Assembly (NCBI RefSeq): GCF_021390155.1
Contig: NZ_CP089985.1
Span: forward strand, 5,969,501 to 6,033,500
DNA from: Pseudomonas sp. HN11
Lineage (GTDB): Bacteria > Pseudomonadota > Gammaproteobacteria > Pseudomonadales > Pseudomonadaceae
Length of the DNA: 64,000 nucleotides
Direction of reading: 5' to 3'
Below are positions 8,852 through 17,288 of this stretch, in pieces. How positions within the stretch are numbered: the stretch's first letter is position 1; every line of letters begins with the position of its first letter. The translations under genes and the position numbers were made by a program. The notes under the pieces are model-generated. The model did not search any database and had not been told where the DNA came from. It saw nothing but the letters and a program-made list of their open reading frames with translations.

Positions 8852-9481
8852 ATGACCGAACCTGCGCCACTTTCCCGTCCGCAACTTCGACGCATGTTGC
8901 GCAAAGCCCGACGCGCCCTCACGCCGAGCGAGCAGCGCCAGGCCGCCCATGGCTTGTATCGGCAATTGGCACAGCACCCCCTGTTTCGCCGAGCCAAACA
9001 TATTTCTTTATACCTACCGACGGACGGCGAAATCGATCCGCGCCTGCTGCTGCGCGCTGCGCAACGCCGGGGCAAAGCCACCTACCTGCCGGTGCTCAGC
9101 GCCTGGCCGCGAACCAAGATGGTGTTCCAGCGCGTGAGGCCTGGGGAAAAGCTGCTGCCTAACCGCTTTCGCATCCTGGAACCACGGATGAATATCGGCC
9201 GCCAACGCAAGGTCTGGGCGTTGGACCTGGTGCTGCTGCCGCTGGTGGGGTTCGATGATGCCGGAGGGCGGCTGGGCATGGGCGGCGGGTTCTACGATCG
9301 CAGCCTGGCTTACCTGGCGCGCCGCCAGAGCTGGCGCAAGCCGACGCTGCTTGGACTGGCCCATGAATGTCAGAAGGTCGATCGATTGGCACAGGCAAGC
9401 TGGGATGTGCCATTGGCGGGCACCGTCACCGATAAGCATTGGTATATTGCGAAGACGCCACTGGAATCAGCGGCGTCTTGA
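8852..9481 (+). CDS. ygfA: 5-formyltetrahydrofolate cyclo-ligase
   Basis: A 209-residue enzyme that converts 5-formyl-THF to 5,10-methenyl-THF using ATP. The family motifs are visible: basic N-terminus RRMLRKARRAL, YLPTDGEIDPRLLL, and the C-terminal nucleotide-binding loop GRLGMGGGFYDRSL near residue 145, followed by GLAHECQ. It lies directly behind 6S RNA, as in E. coli, where ygfA is co-transcribed with ssrS and linked to persister formation. Its stop lies 7 bases from that of the small convergent membrane protein gene. Confidence 0.95.
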   Translation: MTEPAPLSRPQLRRMLRKARRALTPSEQRQAAHGLYRQLAQHPLFRRAKHISLYLPTDGEIDPRLLLRAAQRRGKATYLPVLSAWPRTKMVFQRVRPGEKLLPNRFRILEPRMNIGRQRKVWALDLVLLPLVGFDDAGGRLGMGGGFYDRSLAYLARRQSWRKPTLLGLAHECQKVDRLAQASWDVPLAGTVTDKHWYIAKTPLESAAS

Positions 9482-9488
9482 AGAAGGG

Positions 9489-9638
9489 TCAGCGTTTGAA
9501 CGGTTGCGGCTGCTGCTGAGCCAGTTCAACGGGCGCATCGGTCTTGTTCGACCATAAGCTTTGGGCATACCCGGTGGTCACGACGCCCAGACCAAACAAA
9601 ATCACCAAAATCCATAGTAAATCCGGTTTACGTTGCAT
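9489..9638 (-). CDS. 49-residue single-pass membrane peptide
   Basis: An unannotated-size reading frame with an ATG at 9638 preceded by a strong GGGGGG site 7 bases upstream. It encodes a basic start (MQRKPD), one hydrophobic helix (LLWILVILFGLGVVTTGYA, residues 7-25) and a short polar tail ending QQPQPFKR. Charge distribution suggests N-in topology. It converges on ygfA with a 7-base gap, so it fills otherwise empty space. I do not recognise a characterised family; the hydrophobic helix, ribosome site and compact fit support it as a real gene. Confidence 0.7.
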   Translation of the reverse strand: MQRKPDLLWILVILFGLGVVTTGYAQSLWSNKTDAPVELAQQQPQPFKR

Positions 9639-9833
9639 CGATTGCCCCCCTGCAGGCACCTCGTACACGATGACAACAACGTTCCAAAGTAGTCCGTTGC
9701 AGCTGCGTCAAGCTTTAAAAGCCGGCATTCTGCGGTAACGTGAACCAACACGCAAACCTTGGCGCCAACCGACTGTCGGTTTGTCATCAAATTGCCTGAC
9801 AACTTGCCCACTGCTTTTTTCAGGAGCCCAAAA

Positions 9834-10283
9834 ATGGCCTACTGGCTGATGAAATCCGAGCCCGACGAACTCTCCATCAAAGGCCTGGAAAAGCTCGGCG
9901 AAGCCCGCTGGGACGGCGTGCGCAACTACCAGGCGCGCAACTTCCTGCGTGCCATGGCGGTGGGTGACCAATTTTTCTTCTACCACTCCAGTTGCCCGGA
10001 GCCAGGCATTGCCGGCATCGGTAAAATCGTCGAGGCGGCCTACCCGGACCCCACCGCGCTGGAGCCCGAAAGCCACTATTTCGACGCAAAGGCCACCCCG
10101 GAAAAAAATCCGTGGAGCGCGATCAATGTGGCGCACGTCGACACCTTCTCCAAAGTGCTCGGCCTGGGCTACCTGAAACAGCAAACCGCCCTCGCCGAAC
10201 TCCCTCTGGTGCAGAAAGGCAGCCGTCTTTCGGTGATGCCAGTGACCGACGAGCAATGGGCTGCGGTGATCAGTTTGCGTTGA
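9834..10283 (+). CDS. EVE-domain (PUA-like) protein
   Basis: A 149-residue protein covering one EVE domain. It starts MAYWLMKSEPDELS, the typical opening of this family, followed by WDGVRNYQARNFLR and the hydrophobic GDQFFFYHS strand. EVE domains share the PUA fold and in other systems bind modified bases in nucleic acid; the human relative is THYN1. The ATG at 9834 is preceded by CAGGAG; an upstream in-frame start lacks that site. It converges with the FliL-like gene (4-base gap). Target is unknown. Confidence 0.92.
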   Translation: MAYWLMKSEPDELSIKGLEKLGEARWDGVRNYQARNFLRAMAVGDQFFFYHSSCPEPGIAGIGKIVEAAYPDPTALEPESHYFDAKATPEKNPWSAINVAHVDTFSKVLGLGYLKQQTALAELPLVQKGSRLSVMPVTDEQWAAVISLR

Positions 10284-10287
10284 GGCG

Positions 10288-10695
10288 TTACTGGATGATC
10301 AGGTTGTTGAACAACAGATCTTCCACCACCGGCTTGCCGGTCTCGTCGCTCATCACTTGCTGGGTTTGCTTCAAGGCTTCCTGGCGCAACTTTTCCTTAC
10401 CCTCGACGGTGCTCATGGCCTCGTTGGTCTGCTGGGTGAACAGCGCCACCAACTGATTACGGATCAATGCGTCGTTGGCTTTGACGGCAGCAGCGGCTTC
10501 GGTGCCGGTCACGCGCAGGGCGATGTCGGCCTTGAATACCTTGAGTTTCGCCGTGCCATCCAAGCCGTAGTTCCCCACGAACGGCGGGCTCAGGCTGATA
10601 TAGCTGACCTTGGGCGCCTCGCCTTCTTTGGCTTCTTCCGCCTGGGCTGCCATTGGCAAGGTCAGGGCCAGCATCAACAGGATCCACGCTTTCAC
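10288..10695 (-). CDS. FliL-like protein with cleavable signal peptide
   Basis: A 135-residue protein. A signal peptide (WILLMLALTLPMAAQA, about residues 4-19) precedes a FliL-type domain: YISLSPPFVGNYGLDGTAKLKVFKADIALRV and a C-terminal helix with LRQEALKQTQQVM. FliL normally sits at the flagellar stator as a single-pass membrane protein; this paralogue appears to be exported and there are no flagellar genes nearby. The role is therefore unclear. It is preceded by 150 bases shared with the divergent quinone oxidoreductase gene. Confidence 0.8.
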   Translation of the reverse strand: MKAWILLMLALTLPMAAQAEEAKEGEAPKVSYISLSPPFVGNYGLDGTAKLKVFKADIALRVTGTEAAAAVKANDALIRNQLVALFTQQTNEAMSTVEGKEKLRQEALKQTQQVMSDETGKPVVEDLLFNNLIIQ

Positions 10696-10845
10696 AATTC
10701 ACTCCTCACATTCGGTTGCCGGGTAGCATAACGCTAGCAAGGCAGAGCACAAGCTTATGGCGGCTTATCAGGCGCGGGCATGCTCGTTGACCCACGCGCC
10801 TGCGCTCCTACACTTATCGGCCACGACGCCAAAAGGAATAGTCCG

Positions 10846-11823
10846 ATGAAAGCTGTGCTGTGCAAAGCCTTCGGCCCTGCCGAAACCCTGGTGCTGGAAG
10901 ATGTCGCCAGCCCGGCGATCAAGAAGAACGAAATCCTGCTGGACGTGCACGCCGCCGGAGTCAATTTTCCGGACACCTTGATCATCGAGGGCAAGTACCA
11001 GTTCAAGCCGCCCTTTCCGTTTTCGCCGGGTGGCGAGGCGGCGGGCGTGATCAGTGAAGTGGGGGAAAAGGTCAGTCACCTGAAAGTCGGTGACCGGGTC
11101 ATGGCGCTGACCGGCTGGGGCAGCTTTGCCGAGCAGGTCGCGGTGCCCGGCTACAACGTGCTACCCATCCCGCCGAGCATGGACTTCAACACCGCCGCCG
11201 CTTTCAGCATGACCTACGGCACGTCCATGCACGCGCTGAAACAACGCGCAAACCTGCAACCTGGCGAAACCCTGCTGGTACTCGGCGCCTCCGGTGGCGT
11301 GGGCCTGGCCGCCGTGGAAATCGGCAAGGCCATGGGCGCGCGGGTGATTGCCGCCGCCAGCAGCGCCGACAAACTTGCGGTGGCCAAGACCGCCGGCGCC
11401 GATGAGCTGATCAACTACAGCGAAACCAGCCTGAAAGACGAGGTCAAGCGCCTTACCGACGGCAACGGCGCCGACGTGATCTACGACCCGGTGGGTGGCG
11501 ATCTGTTTGACCAGGCCATCCGTGCCATCGCCTGGAACGGCCGCCTGCTGGTGGTGGGGTTCGCCAGCGGGCGCATTCCCGAGCTGCCGGTGAATCTGGC
11601 GCTGCTCAAGGGTGCGGCGGTGGTTGGGGTGTTCTGGGGTTCGTTTGCCCAGCACCAGCCGCAGGACAACGCGGCGAATTTTCAGCAGTTGTTCAGTTGG
11701 TATGGCGAAGGAAAGCTCAAGCCTTTGGTGTCCCAGGTGTATCCGCTCGAGCAAGCCGCACAGGCGATCAATGACCTGGGCCAGCGCAAGGCGGTGGGCA
11801 AGGTGGTCGTCCAGACTCGCTAA
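10846..11823 (+). CDS. NADPH:quinone oxidoreductase, zinc-free MDR family
   Basis: A 325-residue medium-chain dehydrogenase/reductase. The N-terminal GroES-like domain contains VHAAGVNFPDTLIIEGKYQ and the family motif FPFSPGGEAAGVI; the Rossmann nucleotide-binding loop is VLGASGGVGLAAVEIGKAMGA near residues 144-164. Zinc-binding cysteines are absent, as in quinone reductases. The ATG at 10846 was chosen because the MKAV start is typical. The gene is monocistronic here, divergent from the FliL-like gene. The physiological substrate cannot be read from sequence. Confidence 0.9.
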   Translation: MKAVLCKAFGPAETLVLEDVASPAIKKNEILLDVHAAGVNFPDTLIIEGKYQFKPPFPFSPGGEAAGVISEVGEKVSHLKVGDRVMALTGWGSFAEQVAVPGYNVLPIPPSMDFNTAAAFSMTYGTSMHALKQRANLQPGETLLVLGASGGVGLAAVEIGKAMGARVIAAASSADKLAVAKTAGADELINYSETSLKDEVKRLTDGNGADVIYDPVGGDLFDQAIRAIAWNGRLLVVGFASGRIPELPVNLALLKGAAVVGVFWGSFAQHQPQDNAANFQQLFSWYGEGKLKPLVSQVYPLEQAAQAINDLGQRKAVGKVVVQTR

Positions 11824-11841
11824 CCGATGTGAAATGCGGTC

Positions 11842-11860
11842 AATGTGGGAGCGGACTTCA
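11842..11860 (+). repeat. Single degenerate REP half-copy
   Basis: AATGTGGGAGCGGACTTCA after the quinone oxidoreductase gene matches the left end of the REP sequence for 13 bases, then diverges. A similar fragment occurs at 17262-17274 after the small barrel gene. Confidence 0.5.
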
Positions 11861-11904
11861 GCACTTACAGAATCCAATAACGACCATCATTTATCCATTG
11901 GCGA

Positions 11905-11924
11905 CATGTTCATAAGAGAACATA
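11905..11924. promoter_or_regulatory. GlpR-type operator palindrome upstream of glpT
   Basis: The 20-base site contains ATGTTC and GAACAT arms separated by six bases. The E. coli GlpR consensus is WATGTTCGWTAWCGAACATW; both hexamer arms match exactly and the spacing is identical, with differences only in the centre and first base. It lies 108 bases before the glpT start codon. GlpR represses glycerol 3-phosphate genes in pseudomonads, so repression of glpT is the natural reading. Confidence 0.7.
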
Positions 11925-12008
11925 CAATTGCTCTCATTTCCTGTGTTTGCAGATAAGAGGCGATGCTATTTTCGGTAACGAAACTGTAACATTCGCATCC
12001 GCAGTCAA

Positions 12009-12016
12009 AACAAGAA
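12009..12016 (+). promoter_or_regulatory. Crc/Hfq (CA) motif in the glpT leader
   Basis: AACAAGAA fits the AANAANAA sequence bound by Hfq with Crc during carbon catabolite repression in Pseudomonas. It lies 4 bases before the GGAG ribosome site of glpT, where binding would block translation. Short motifs occur by chance, so this is suggestive only. Confidence 0.5.
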
Positions 12017-12031
12017 ATCTGGAGCTCTTGA

Positions 12032-13369
12032 ATGTTTGCTTTCTTTCGTCCTGCCGCACATCAGGCGCCCCTGCCTGAAGAAAAAATAGACAGCACCTAC
12101 CGACGCCTGCGCTGGCAGATCTTCGCGGGTATTTTCTTCGGTTACGCCGGCTACTACCTGCTGCGCAAAAACTTCTCCCTGGCCATGCCCTACTTGATCG
12201 ACGAAGGTTACACCCGTGGCGAACTGGGCCTGGCGATGTCGGCCATCGCGATTGCCTACGGCCTGTCCAAGTTCCTCATGGGCCTGGTGTCCGACCGCTC
12301 CAACCCACGCTACTTCCTGCCCTTCGGCCTGCTGGTTTCCGCCGGGGTGATGTTCATTTTCGGTTTCGCACCTTGGGCGACGTCCAGCGTGACCATGATG
12401 TTCATTTTGCTGTTCATCAACGGCTGGGCCCAAGGCATGGGCTGGCCGCCGAGCGGACGCACCATGGTGCACTGGTGGTCGCAGAAAGAACGCGGCGGCG
12501 TGGTGTCCGTGTGGAACGTGGCGCATAACGTCGGCGGTGGCCTGATCGGCCCACTGTTCCTCCTGGGCATGGCTTGGTTCAACGACTGGCACGCAGCCTT
12601 CTACGTACCGGCCACCGTGGCTTTGCTGGTGGCGGCATTTGCCTTCATCACCATGCGCGACACTCCGCAATCGGTCGGCCTGCCGCCGATCGAGAAGTAC
12701 AAGAATGACTACCCGGAAGGCTACGACGCCAGCCACGAAGACGAATTCAGCGCCAAGGAAATCTTCGTCAAGTACGTGCTGCGCAACAAAATGTTGTGGT
12801 ACATCGCCTTCGCCAACGTGTTCGTCTACCTATTGCGCTACGGCGTTCTGGACTGGGCGCCGACCTACTTGAAAGAAGCCAAGCACTTCACGGTCGATAA
12901 ATCATCGTGGGCGTACTTCTTCTATGAGTGGGCCGGCATTCCGGGCACGCTGCTGTGCGGCTGGATGTCGGACAAGATCTTCCGTGGCAACCGTGGCCTG
13001 ACGGGCATTGTGTTCATGGCACTGGTGACCGTAGCGACCCTTGTTTACTGGCTCAACCCACCGGGCAACCCAATGGTCGACATGATCGCGCTGTTCTCCA
13101 TCGGCTTCCTGATCTACGGTCCAGTGATGCTGATCGGCCTGCAGGCGCTGGAACTGGCACCGAAGAAGGCCGCGGGCACTGCTGCGGGTTTCACCGGTCT
13201 GTTCGGTTACCTGGGGGGGTCAGTGGCGGCGAGTGCGGCCATGGGCTACACCGTGGACCATTTCGGTTGGGACGGTGGTTTCGTGCTGCTGATTGGCGCG
13301 TGCATCTTGGCCATCGCCTTCCTGGTCCCGACGCTGTGGCACACCAACAGCGTGAGTTCGTCGCGTTAA
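12032..13369 (+). CDS. glpT: Glycerol-3-phosphate transporter GlpT
   Basis: A 445-residue major facilitator superfamily antiporter exchanging glycerol 3-phosphate for phosphate; it is also the main route of fosfomycin entry in Pseudomonas. The [33 protein letters not shown] opening, the loop [16 protein letters not shown] and the [10 protein letters not shown] segment are GlpT/UhpT-family landmarks, with twelve hydrophobic helices in total. A GlpR-like operator and a Crc/Hfq motif lie upstream, and GGAG precedes the ATG. The rest of the glp regulon is not nearby. Its TAA overlaps that of chaC. Confidence 0.95.
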   Translation: MFAFFRPAAHQAPLPEEKIDSTYRRLRWQIFAGIFFGYAGYYLLRKNFSLAMPYLIDEGYTRGELGLAMSAIAIAYGLSKFLMGLVSDRSNPRYFLPFGLLVSAGVMFIFGFAPWATSSVTMMFILLFINGWAQGMGWPPSGRTMVHWWSQKERGGVVSVWNVAHNVGGGLIGPLFLLGMAWFNDWHAAFYVPATVALLVAAFAFITMRDTPQSVGLPPIEKYKNDYPEGYDASHEDEFSAKEIFVKYVLRNKMLWYIAFANVFVYLLRYGVLDWAPTYLKEAKHFTVDKSSWAYFFYEWAGIPGTLLCGWMSDKIFRGNRGLTGIVFMALVTVATLVYWLNPPGNPMVDMIALFSIGFLIYGPVMLIGLQALELAPKKAAGTAAGFTGLFGYLGGSVAASAAMGYTVDHFGWDGGFVLLIGACILAIAFLVPTLWHTNSVSSSR

Positions 13370-14019
13370 CCGCCTGAACAGTCCTTCGCACAACGCTTGA
13401 GCCGCGCCTCCAGGTTCTTATCTGGCATGGCGTGGCTACGCAGGGCGTTGACGGTCTGCTCGACATAATCGCGAGTCGTGCCGTAACGCCCGCAAGCGCT
13501 TTGCAACACATGGTTCAGCACGATATCGGGCAAGTTGCCGGCATAGCTGGGCAGGTGCCGTTCCAATACAAACCCCAGCGCCTGTACCGTAGTGCCATCT
13601 TCCAGACGGCAGGTGAGCCAGTGTGGCCGGTAAGATGGGTAAGGCATCTCGCGCTGCCACAAGGCATAGAGCGAGGCCTCCAGTTGGTCTTCCGGCAGGC
13701 GGTAGGCAAACCCGCTGCACGAGCCGCCGCGATCCAACCCGAACACCAACCCCGGCAGCTCCGGTGTACCCCGATGCTCATGGGACCACAGGTACAGGCC
13801 CCGGTGATAACCGTGGACGCGTGCCCGCACCCGCTCGGTCGACGAGCATTCAGGGCGCCAGATCAGCGAACCATAAGCGAAAAGCCAGACCGGCCCACCC
13901 TTGTGCTGGGCCATGGTGGCCTGCATTGAGCTCATCAACTGTTCGTGAGTGAGTTGCGGCCCAAGATCGAGCCGCGGAGGGTAAGCCAATTGCAAAAGAT
14001 CGGATTCAATGACGGTCAT
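13366..14019 (-). CDS. chaC: Gamma-glutamylcyclotransferase, ChaC family
   Basis: A 217-residue enzyme predicted to cleave glutathione into 5-oxoproline and Cys-Gly. The substrate-binding signature [14 protein letters not shown] covers residues 44-57 (YGSL 49-52), and the family's [18 protein letters not shown] follows with the conserved glutamate. The C-terminal [14 protein letters not shown] matches ChaC. It is convergent with glpT, sharing TTAA so that the two stop codons overlap by 4 bases. Family is clear; substrate specificity is inferred from the ChaC group. Confidence 0.9.
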   Translation of the reverse strand: MTVIESDLLQLAYPPRLDLGPQLTHEQLMSSMQATMAQHKGGPVWLFAYGSLIWRPECSSTERVRARVHGYHRGLYLWSHEHRGTPELPGLVFGLDRGGSCSGFAYRLPEDQLEASLYALWQREMPYPSYRPHWLTCRLEDGTTVQALGFVLERHLPSYAGNLPDIVLNHVLQSACGRYGTTRDYVEQTVNALRSHAMPDKNLEARLKRCAKDCSGG

Positions 14020-14045
14020 GGCAAATCGCTTAGGTCTCCTGTGTA

Positions 14046-16433
14046 TTACCAGTTATAGGCAACTTTACCGTAATAGAACGCGCCGCTGTAACCGTACGGC
14101 GAAAAAGTGCTATAGGCCAAATTGCCACCACTGCTGGCGAACGCATTGACCTTTTCCGGGTATTTATCCGTGACGTTGTCGCCACCCAGGGTGAAGGTCC
14201 AGTTCTTCAACTTGTAGTCCGCCGACAAATCCAACACCCAGGCCGCCTTGAAGGTCTGGTCGTTGGCCTTGTCGGCCTGGTAGCTGGTGAATTCACCATA
14301 GCGCACCAGGTTGCTGTGCAGCGCCCATTTGCCGAAGGTGAAGTCGTTACCCAGGCTCAGCTTGTGTTCAGGCGTGGTATCGCCCAGCAAACCGCTCTTC
14401 TCGCGACGGTCCACGCGCACCAGATTGGCGCCCAGGCTGTCGAGGATGGCCGGGTTGGGCTTCACATCCGTGACCTTGGTATGGTTGTAGTTGTAGCCCA
14501 CGGTGCTGTTCCAGCGGATGCCGTTATCGAACTGGTAGCGGTAGTTGGCCACCAGATCGACGCCGTCGGTGCTGGTGTCCGTAGCGTTGGTGAAGTAGCG
14601 GGCGGTGGTGTAGTTGATGTTGCCGACGCCGTTGGCACGCAGATAGGCCTGGGTCGCCGGGTCCAGATTGAGGTTGGACGACAGGCTGATACGGTCGCGA
14701 ATGTCGATGCGGTACACGTCCACCGTCACCGTCAGGTCGTCGGCAGGCTCCAGTACCAGGCCGAGGCTGTAGTTGCGCGACTTCTCGGCCTTGAGGTCTT
14801 CCGCGCCCAGCAGGCGGGCCACCTGGCTCGAAGCCGGGAAAGTACCGGCCTCGCGGATATCGCTGCCGATCAACTGCGATGAAGTGAACGCAAAGTTCTG
14901 CTGAGCCAGCGACGGCGCGCGGAAACCGTTGGAAATACTGCCGCGCAAGGCCACCTGCGGGGTGAAGTCATAACGAGCCGACAGCGAGCCACTGACATTG
15001 GAGCCGAAGTCACTGTAATCCTCATGTCGTACGGCAGCCGACGCGCTGAGTTTTTCGGTGAAGTTGGTTTCCAGGTCCAGGTACTGGGCCCAGTTGTGGC
15101 GCGAACGGCTGCCGGCGTCGGCATCACGGAAGCCGCCCAGGCCCGAACTGCCGGTCTGATAGTAGGACGCCGTCTCACCCGCCTCAATTTCATAACCCTG
15201 GTGCAGATATTCGCCGCCAAAGGCCACGGACACCGGGTACGGCAAGAAGCCCACATCGAACTCGCGGGACAGGTCCAGGCTGACTTGCTTCTGGTCGTTG
15301 CTCAGGGTGCCGTTATCAAACTTGCGCGGCGTGGCCAGGCCCAGGGAGGTATTGATGGTTTCGGTGCTCAGCTCGTACTGGTTCTTGCCGTAGTTGGCCG
15401 ACAAGTCGTAATGCCAGTCATAGGCCAGCAGACCGCGCAGGCCCACCACCAGCGAAGTGTCTTCCAGGTTGCCCTTGATCAGCGGCAGGTAGCCATTGGG
15501 GTTGAGCGCCGGGATGTTGTTGGACGCGTTGCTCGCCCGGTAAAACGCCGCCGTCTCGCCGCGCCGCTTGCTGTAGCCGCCGAAGGTGTAGAACTCGGCC
15601 GCATCGTTGAAGGAATATTCCGAGTTGAACTGGAACTTGCCTTCCTGGGTGGCCGGCTCACCCTGGCGAAACACTTGTTGGCCGTAGGTCGTGGAACCTA
15701 CGCTGCCAAGGCGGAAATCCTTACCGGCGCGGTTGGTGTAATCGTTGTCGGCGCCTTCGGCGGAGAGGTTGATAAAGCCGTTTTCACCCAATGCCAAACC
15801 CGTGTTGCCACTGAGATTGCGCTGGATACCGTCGCCCTTCTTGTACTCGCCAAACTTCGACGAGATCGAACCACCGTGGTCGGCGCGCTTGAGGATCACG
15901 TTGATTACACCGGCAATGGCATCGGAGCCATAACGCGCAGAGGCGCCATCACGCAGCACCTCGATATGGTCCACCGCCGACACCGGGATCGCGTTCAAAT
16001 CCGCCGGCGCCGAGCCGCGCCCCACCGCACCACCCAGGTTGACGAATGCACTGGTGTGGCGACGCTTGCCATTGACCAGCACCAGCACCTGATCCGGAGA
16101 CAGACCGCGCAATTGCGCAGGACGCACCAGCTCAGCGCCGTCCACCAGGCTCGGACGCGGGAAGTTGATCGACGGAATCAGCCGCGCCAACACCGCGCCC
16201 AGCTCATCCGAGCCGGTGCTGCGCAGGGTATCGCCGGAAATCACATCGATCGGTGACAGCGATGCACTCGCCGTACGCTCTTGGACGCGGGTGCCGGTGA
16301 CGATCACGGTGTCAAGCCTGGGTGCATCGGTGGCGGGCGTTTCGGCCGCGAAGACTGGATTGAAACCGACAGCGGTCAGCAAATTGGCCGACAAAATCGC
16401 TGTATACAACGCGTGCTGCTTGTAGCTCCCCAT
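14046..16433 (-). CDS. TonB-dependent outer-membrane receptor
   Basis: A 795-residue outer-membrane transporter. A signal peptide (to about residue 29, NPVFAAE) is followed directly by a TonB-box-like DTVIVTGTR, then a plug domain with LRGLSPDQVLVLVNGKRRH and VDHIEVLRDGASARYGSDAIAGVINVILK, then a long beta-barrel ending in aromatic-rich GKVAYNW. There is no N-terminal signalling extension, so it does not work through a FecR-type sigma regulator. No siderophore genes, TonB or Fur box are near, so the ligand is unknown. It is divergent from a small predicted barrel protein. Confidence 0.93.
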   Translation of the reverse strand: MGSYKQHALYTAILSANLLTAVGFNPVFAAETPATDAPRLDTVIVTGTRVQERTASASLSPIDVISGDTLRSTGSDELGAVLARLIPSINFPRPSLVDGAELVRPAQLRGLSPDQVLVLVNGKRRHTSAFVNLGGAVGRGSAPADLNAIPVSAVDHIEVLRDGASARYGSDAIAGVINVILKRADHGGSISSKFGEYKKGDGIQRNLSGNTGLALGENGFINLSAEGADNDYTNRAGKDFRLGSVGSTTYGQQVFRQGEPATQEGKFQFNSEYSFNDAAEFYTFGGYSKRRGETAAFYRASNASNNIPALNPNGYLPLIKGNLEDTSLVVGLRGLLAYDWHYDLSANYGKNQYELSTETINTSLGLATPRKFDNGTLSNDQKQVSLDLSREFDVGFLPYPVSVAFGGEYLHQGYEIEAGETASYYQTGSSGLGGFRDADAGSRSRHNWAQYLDLETNFTEKLSASAAVRHEDYSDFGSNVSGSLSARYDFTPQVALRGSISNGFRAPSLAQQNFAFTSSQLIGSDIREAGTFPASSQVARLLGAEDLKAEKSRNYSLGLVLEPADDLTVTVDVYRIDIRDRISLSSNLNLDPATQAYLRANGVGNINYTTARYFTNATDTSTDGVDLVANYRYQFDNGIRWNSTVGYNYNHTKVTDVKPNPAILDSLGANLVRVDRREKSGLLGDTTPEHKLSLGNDFTFGKWALHSNLVRYGEFTSYQADKANDQTFKAAWVLDLSADYKLKNWTFTLGGDNVTDKYPEKVNAFASSGGNLAYSTFSPYGYSGAFYYGKVAYNW

Positions 16434-16759
16434 TCCGCTCCCCTTGAATCAAAAACCAGAGTGTCGTGCTCTGAGTTCGTACGATCGATCCGGCTGGCGG
16501 GCGGTAGCGGTCAGTGATTGGTGTTGTGAGTGAGTCGGTAGTCCGTTGCGATATAGCTTAAGGATATTTATGCAACAAATTAAATACCTTTAAAGCATAA
16601 GTGAATGCATAAGCAAAATGCCCCATCCGTCAGGATTGCATGGGCCAATCCCGCTACTTTCAGCCCTGGTTCAGCCTGATAACGCGCCAAGCCGTCAAAA
16701 TGGCGCACACATCACGACCCACCTAGCCGCCCATCAAACCGCCTACCGAGGTCGCCCCC
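16434..16759. other. AT-rich divergent intergenic region, 326 bases
   Basis: This region separates the TonB-dependent receptor from the small outer-membrane protein and must hold both promoters. The part 16545-16617 is much more AT-rich than its surroundings and contains two direct copies of GCATAAG (16595-16601 and 16607-16613) plus a nearby TTATGCA. These could be regulator half-sites. No Fur box and no open frame of interest were seen. Confidence 0.5.
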
Positions 16760-17242
16760 ATGAAAAAATTCCGATTGCCTGGCCTGCTGTTCCTGGCCCA
16801 GGCCACCACTGCACTGGCGGGCGAAGTGCCGGCCACCGAAGACGACAAGGGCTTCTGGTACGCGCAGACCAGCGTCTACACCCGGCATTTCGCGCCCGAC
16901 CCCGAGCACAACAACAACCAGGACCTCATCGGTCTTGAACGTAACGAGGCGTCAGGTTTTGTGTACGGCGGGGCGACGTTTCGCAACTCGTTCCGGCAGC
17001 GCTCGTACTATGCGTACGCGGGCAAGCGCTACGACATGGACGCCTATCCGGTGTATTTGAAACTGACGGGCGGGGCGATCCAGGGCTATCGCGGCAAGTA
17101 CCGCGACAAAATCCCGTTGAACCGTTTCGGCGTGGCGCCGGTGATCATTCCGTCGGTGGGCGCGCATTATGGGCCGGTGGCGACGGAATTGGTGTTGCTG
17201 GGGTTCAATGCCGCGATGGTGACCACTGGCGTGCGCTTCTGA
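16760..17242 (+). CDS. Small predicted outer-membrane beta-barrel protein
   Basis: A 160-residue protein with a signal peptide (FRLPGLLFLAQATTALA, cleaved near residue 20). The mature part alternates polar and aromatic residues (FWYAQTSVYTRHF, SYYAYAGKRYDM, LKLTGGAIQGYRGKYRD) and ends in phenylalanine (GVRF), the usual C-terminal signature of outer-membrane barrels. Size fits an eight-strand barrel of the PagP/OmpX scale. Homologues in Pseudomonas are, as I recall, sometimes labelled glycerol-3-phosphate transporter, which this sequence does not support. Function unknown; lipid A or membrane-lipid modification is one possibility. Confidence 0.75.
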   Translation: MKKFRLPGLLFLAQATTALAGEVPATEDDKGFWYAQTSVYTRHFAPDPEHNNNQDLIGLERNEASGFVYGGATFRNSFRQRSYYAYAGKRYDMDAYPVYLKLTGGAIQGYRGKYRDKIPLNRFGVAPVIIPSVGAHYGPVATELVLLGFNAAMVTTGVRF

Positions 17243-17261
17243 CCCTGACACGACACAAACC

Positions 17262-17274
17262 AATGTGGGAGCGG
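17262..17274 (+). repeat. Truncated REP fragment
   Basis: ATGTGGGAGCGG follows the small barrel gene and matches the first part of the REP sequence; no inverted partner is present nearby. Confidence 0.45.
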
Positions 17275-17288
17275 CGTACGTCAGTAAT

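Noticed and set aside
15024..16256. 410-codon frame antisense to the TonB-dependent receptor
   Set aside because: Shadow frame; the receptor's plug and barrel motifs on the opposite strand are clear.
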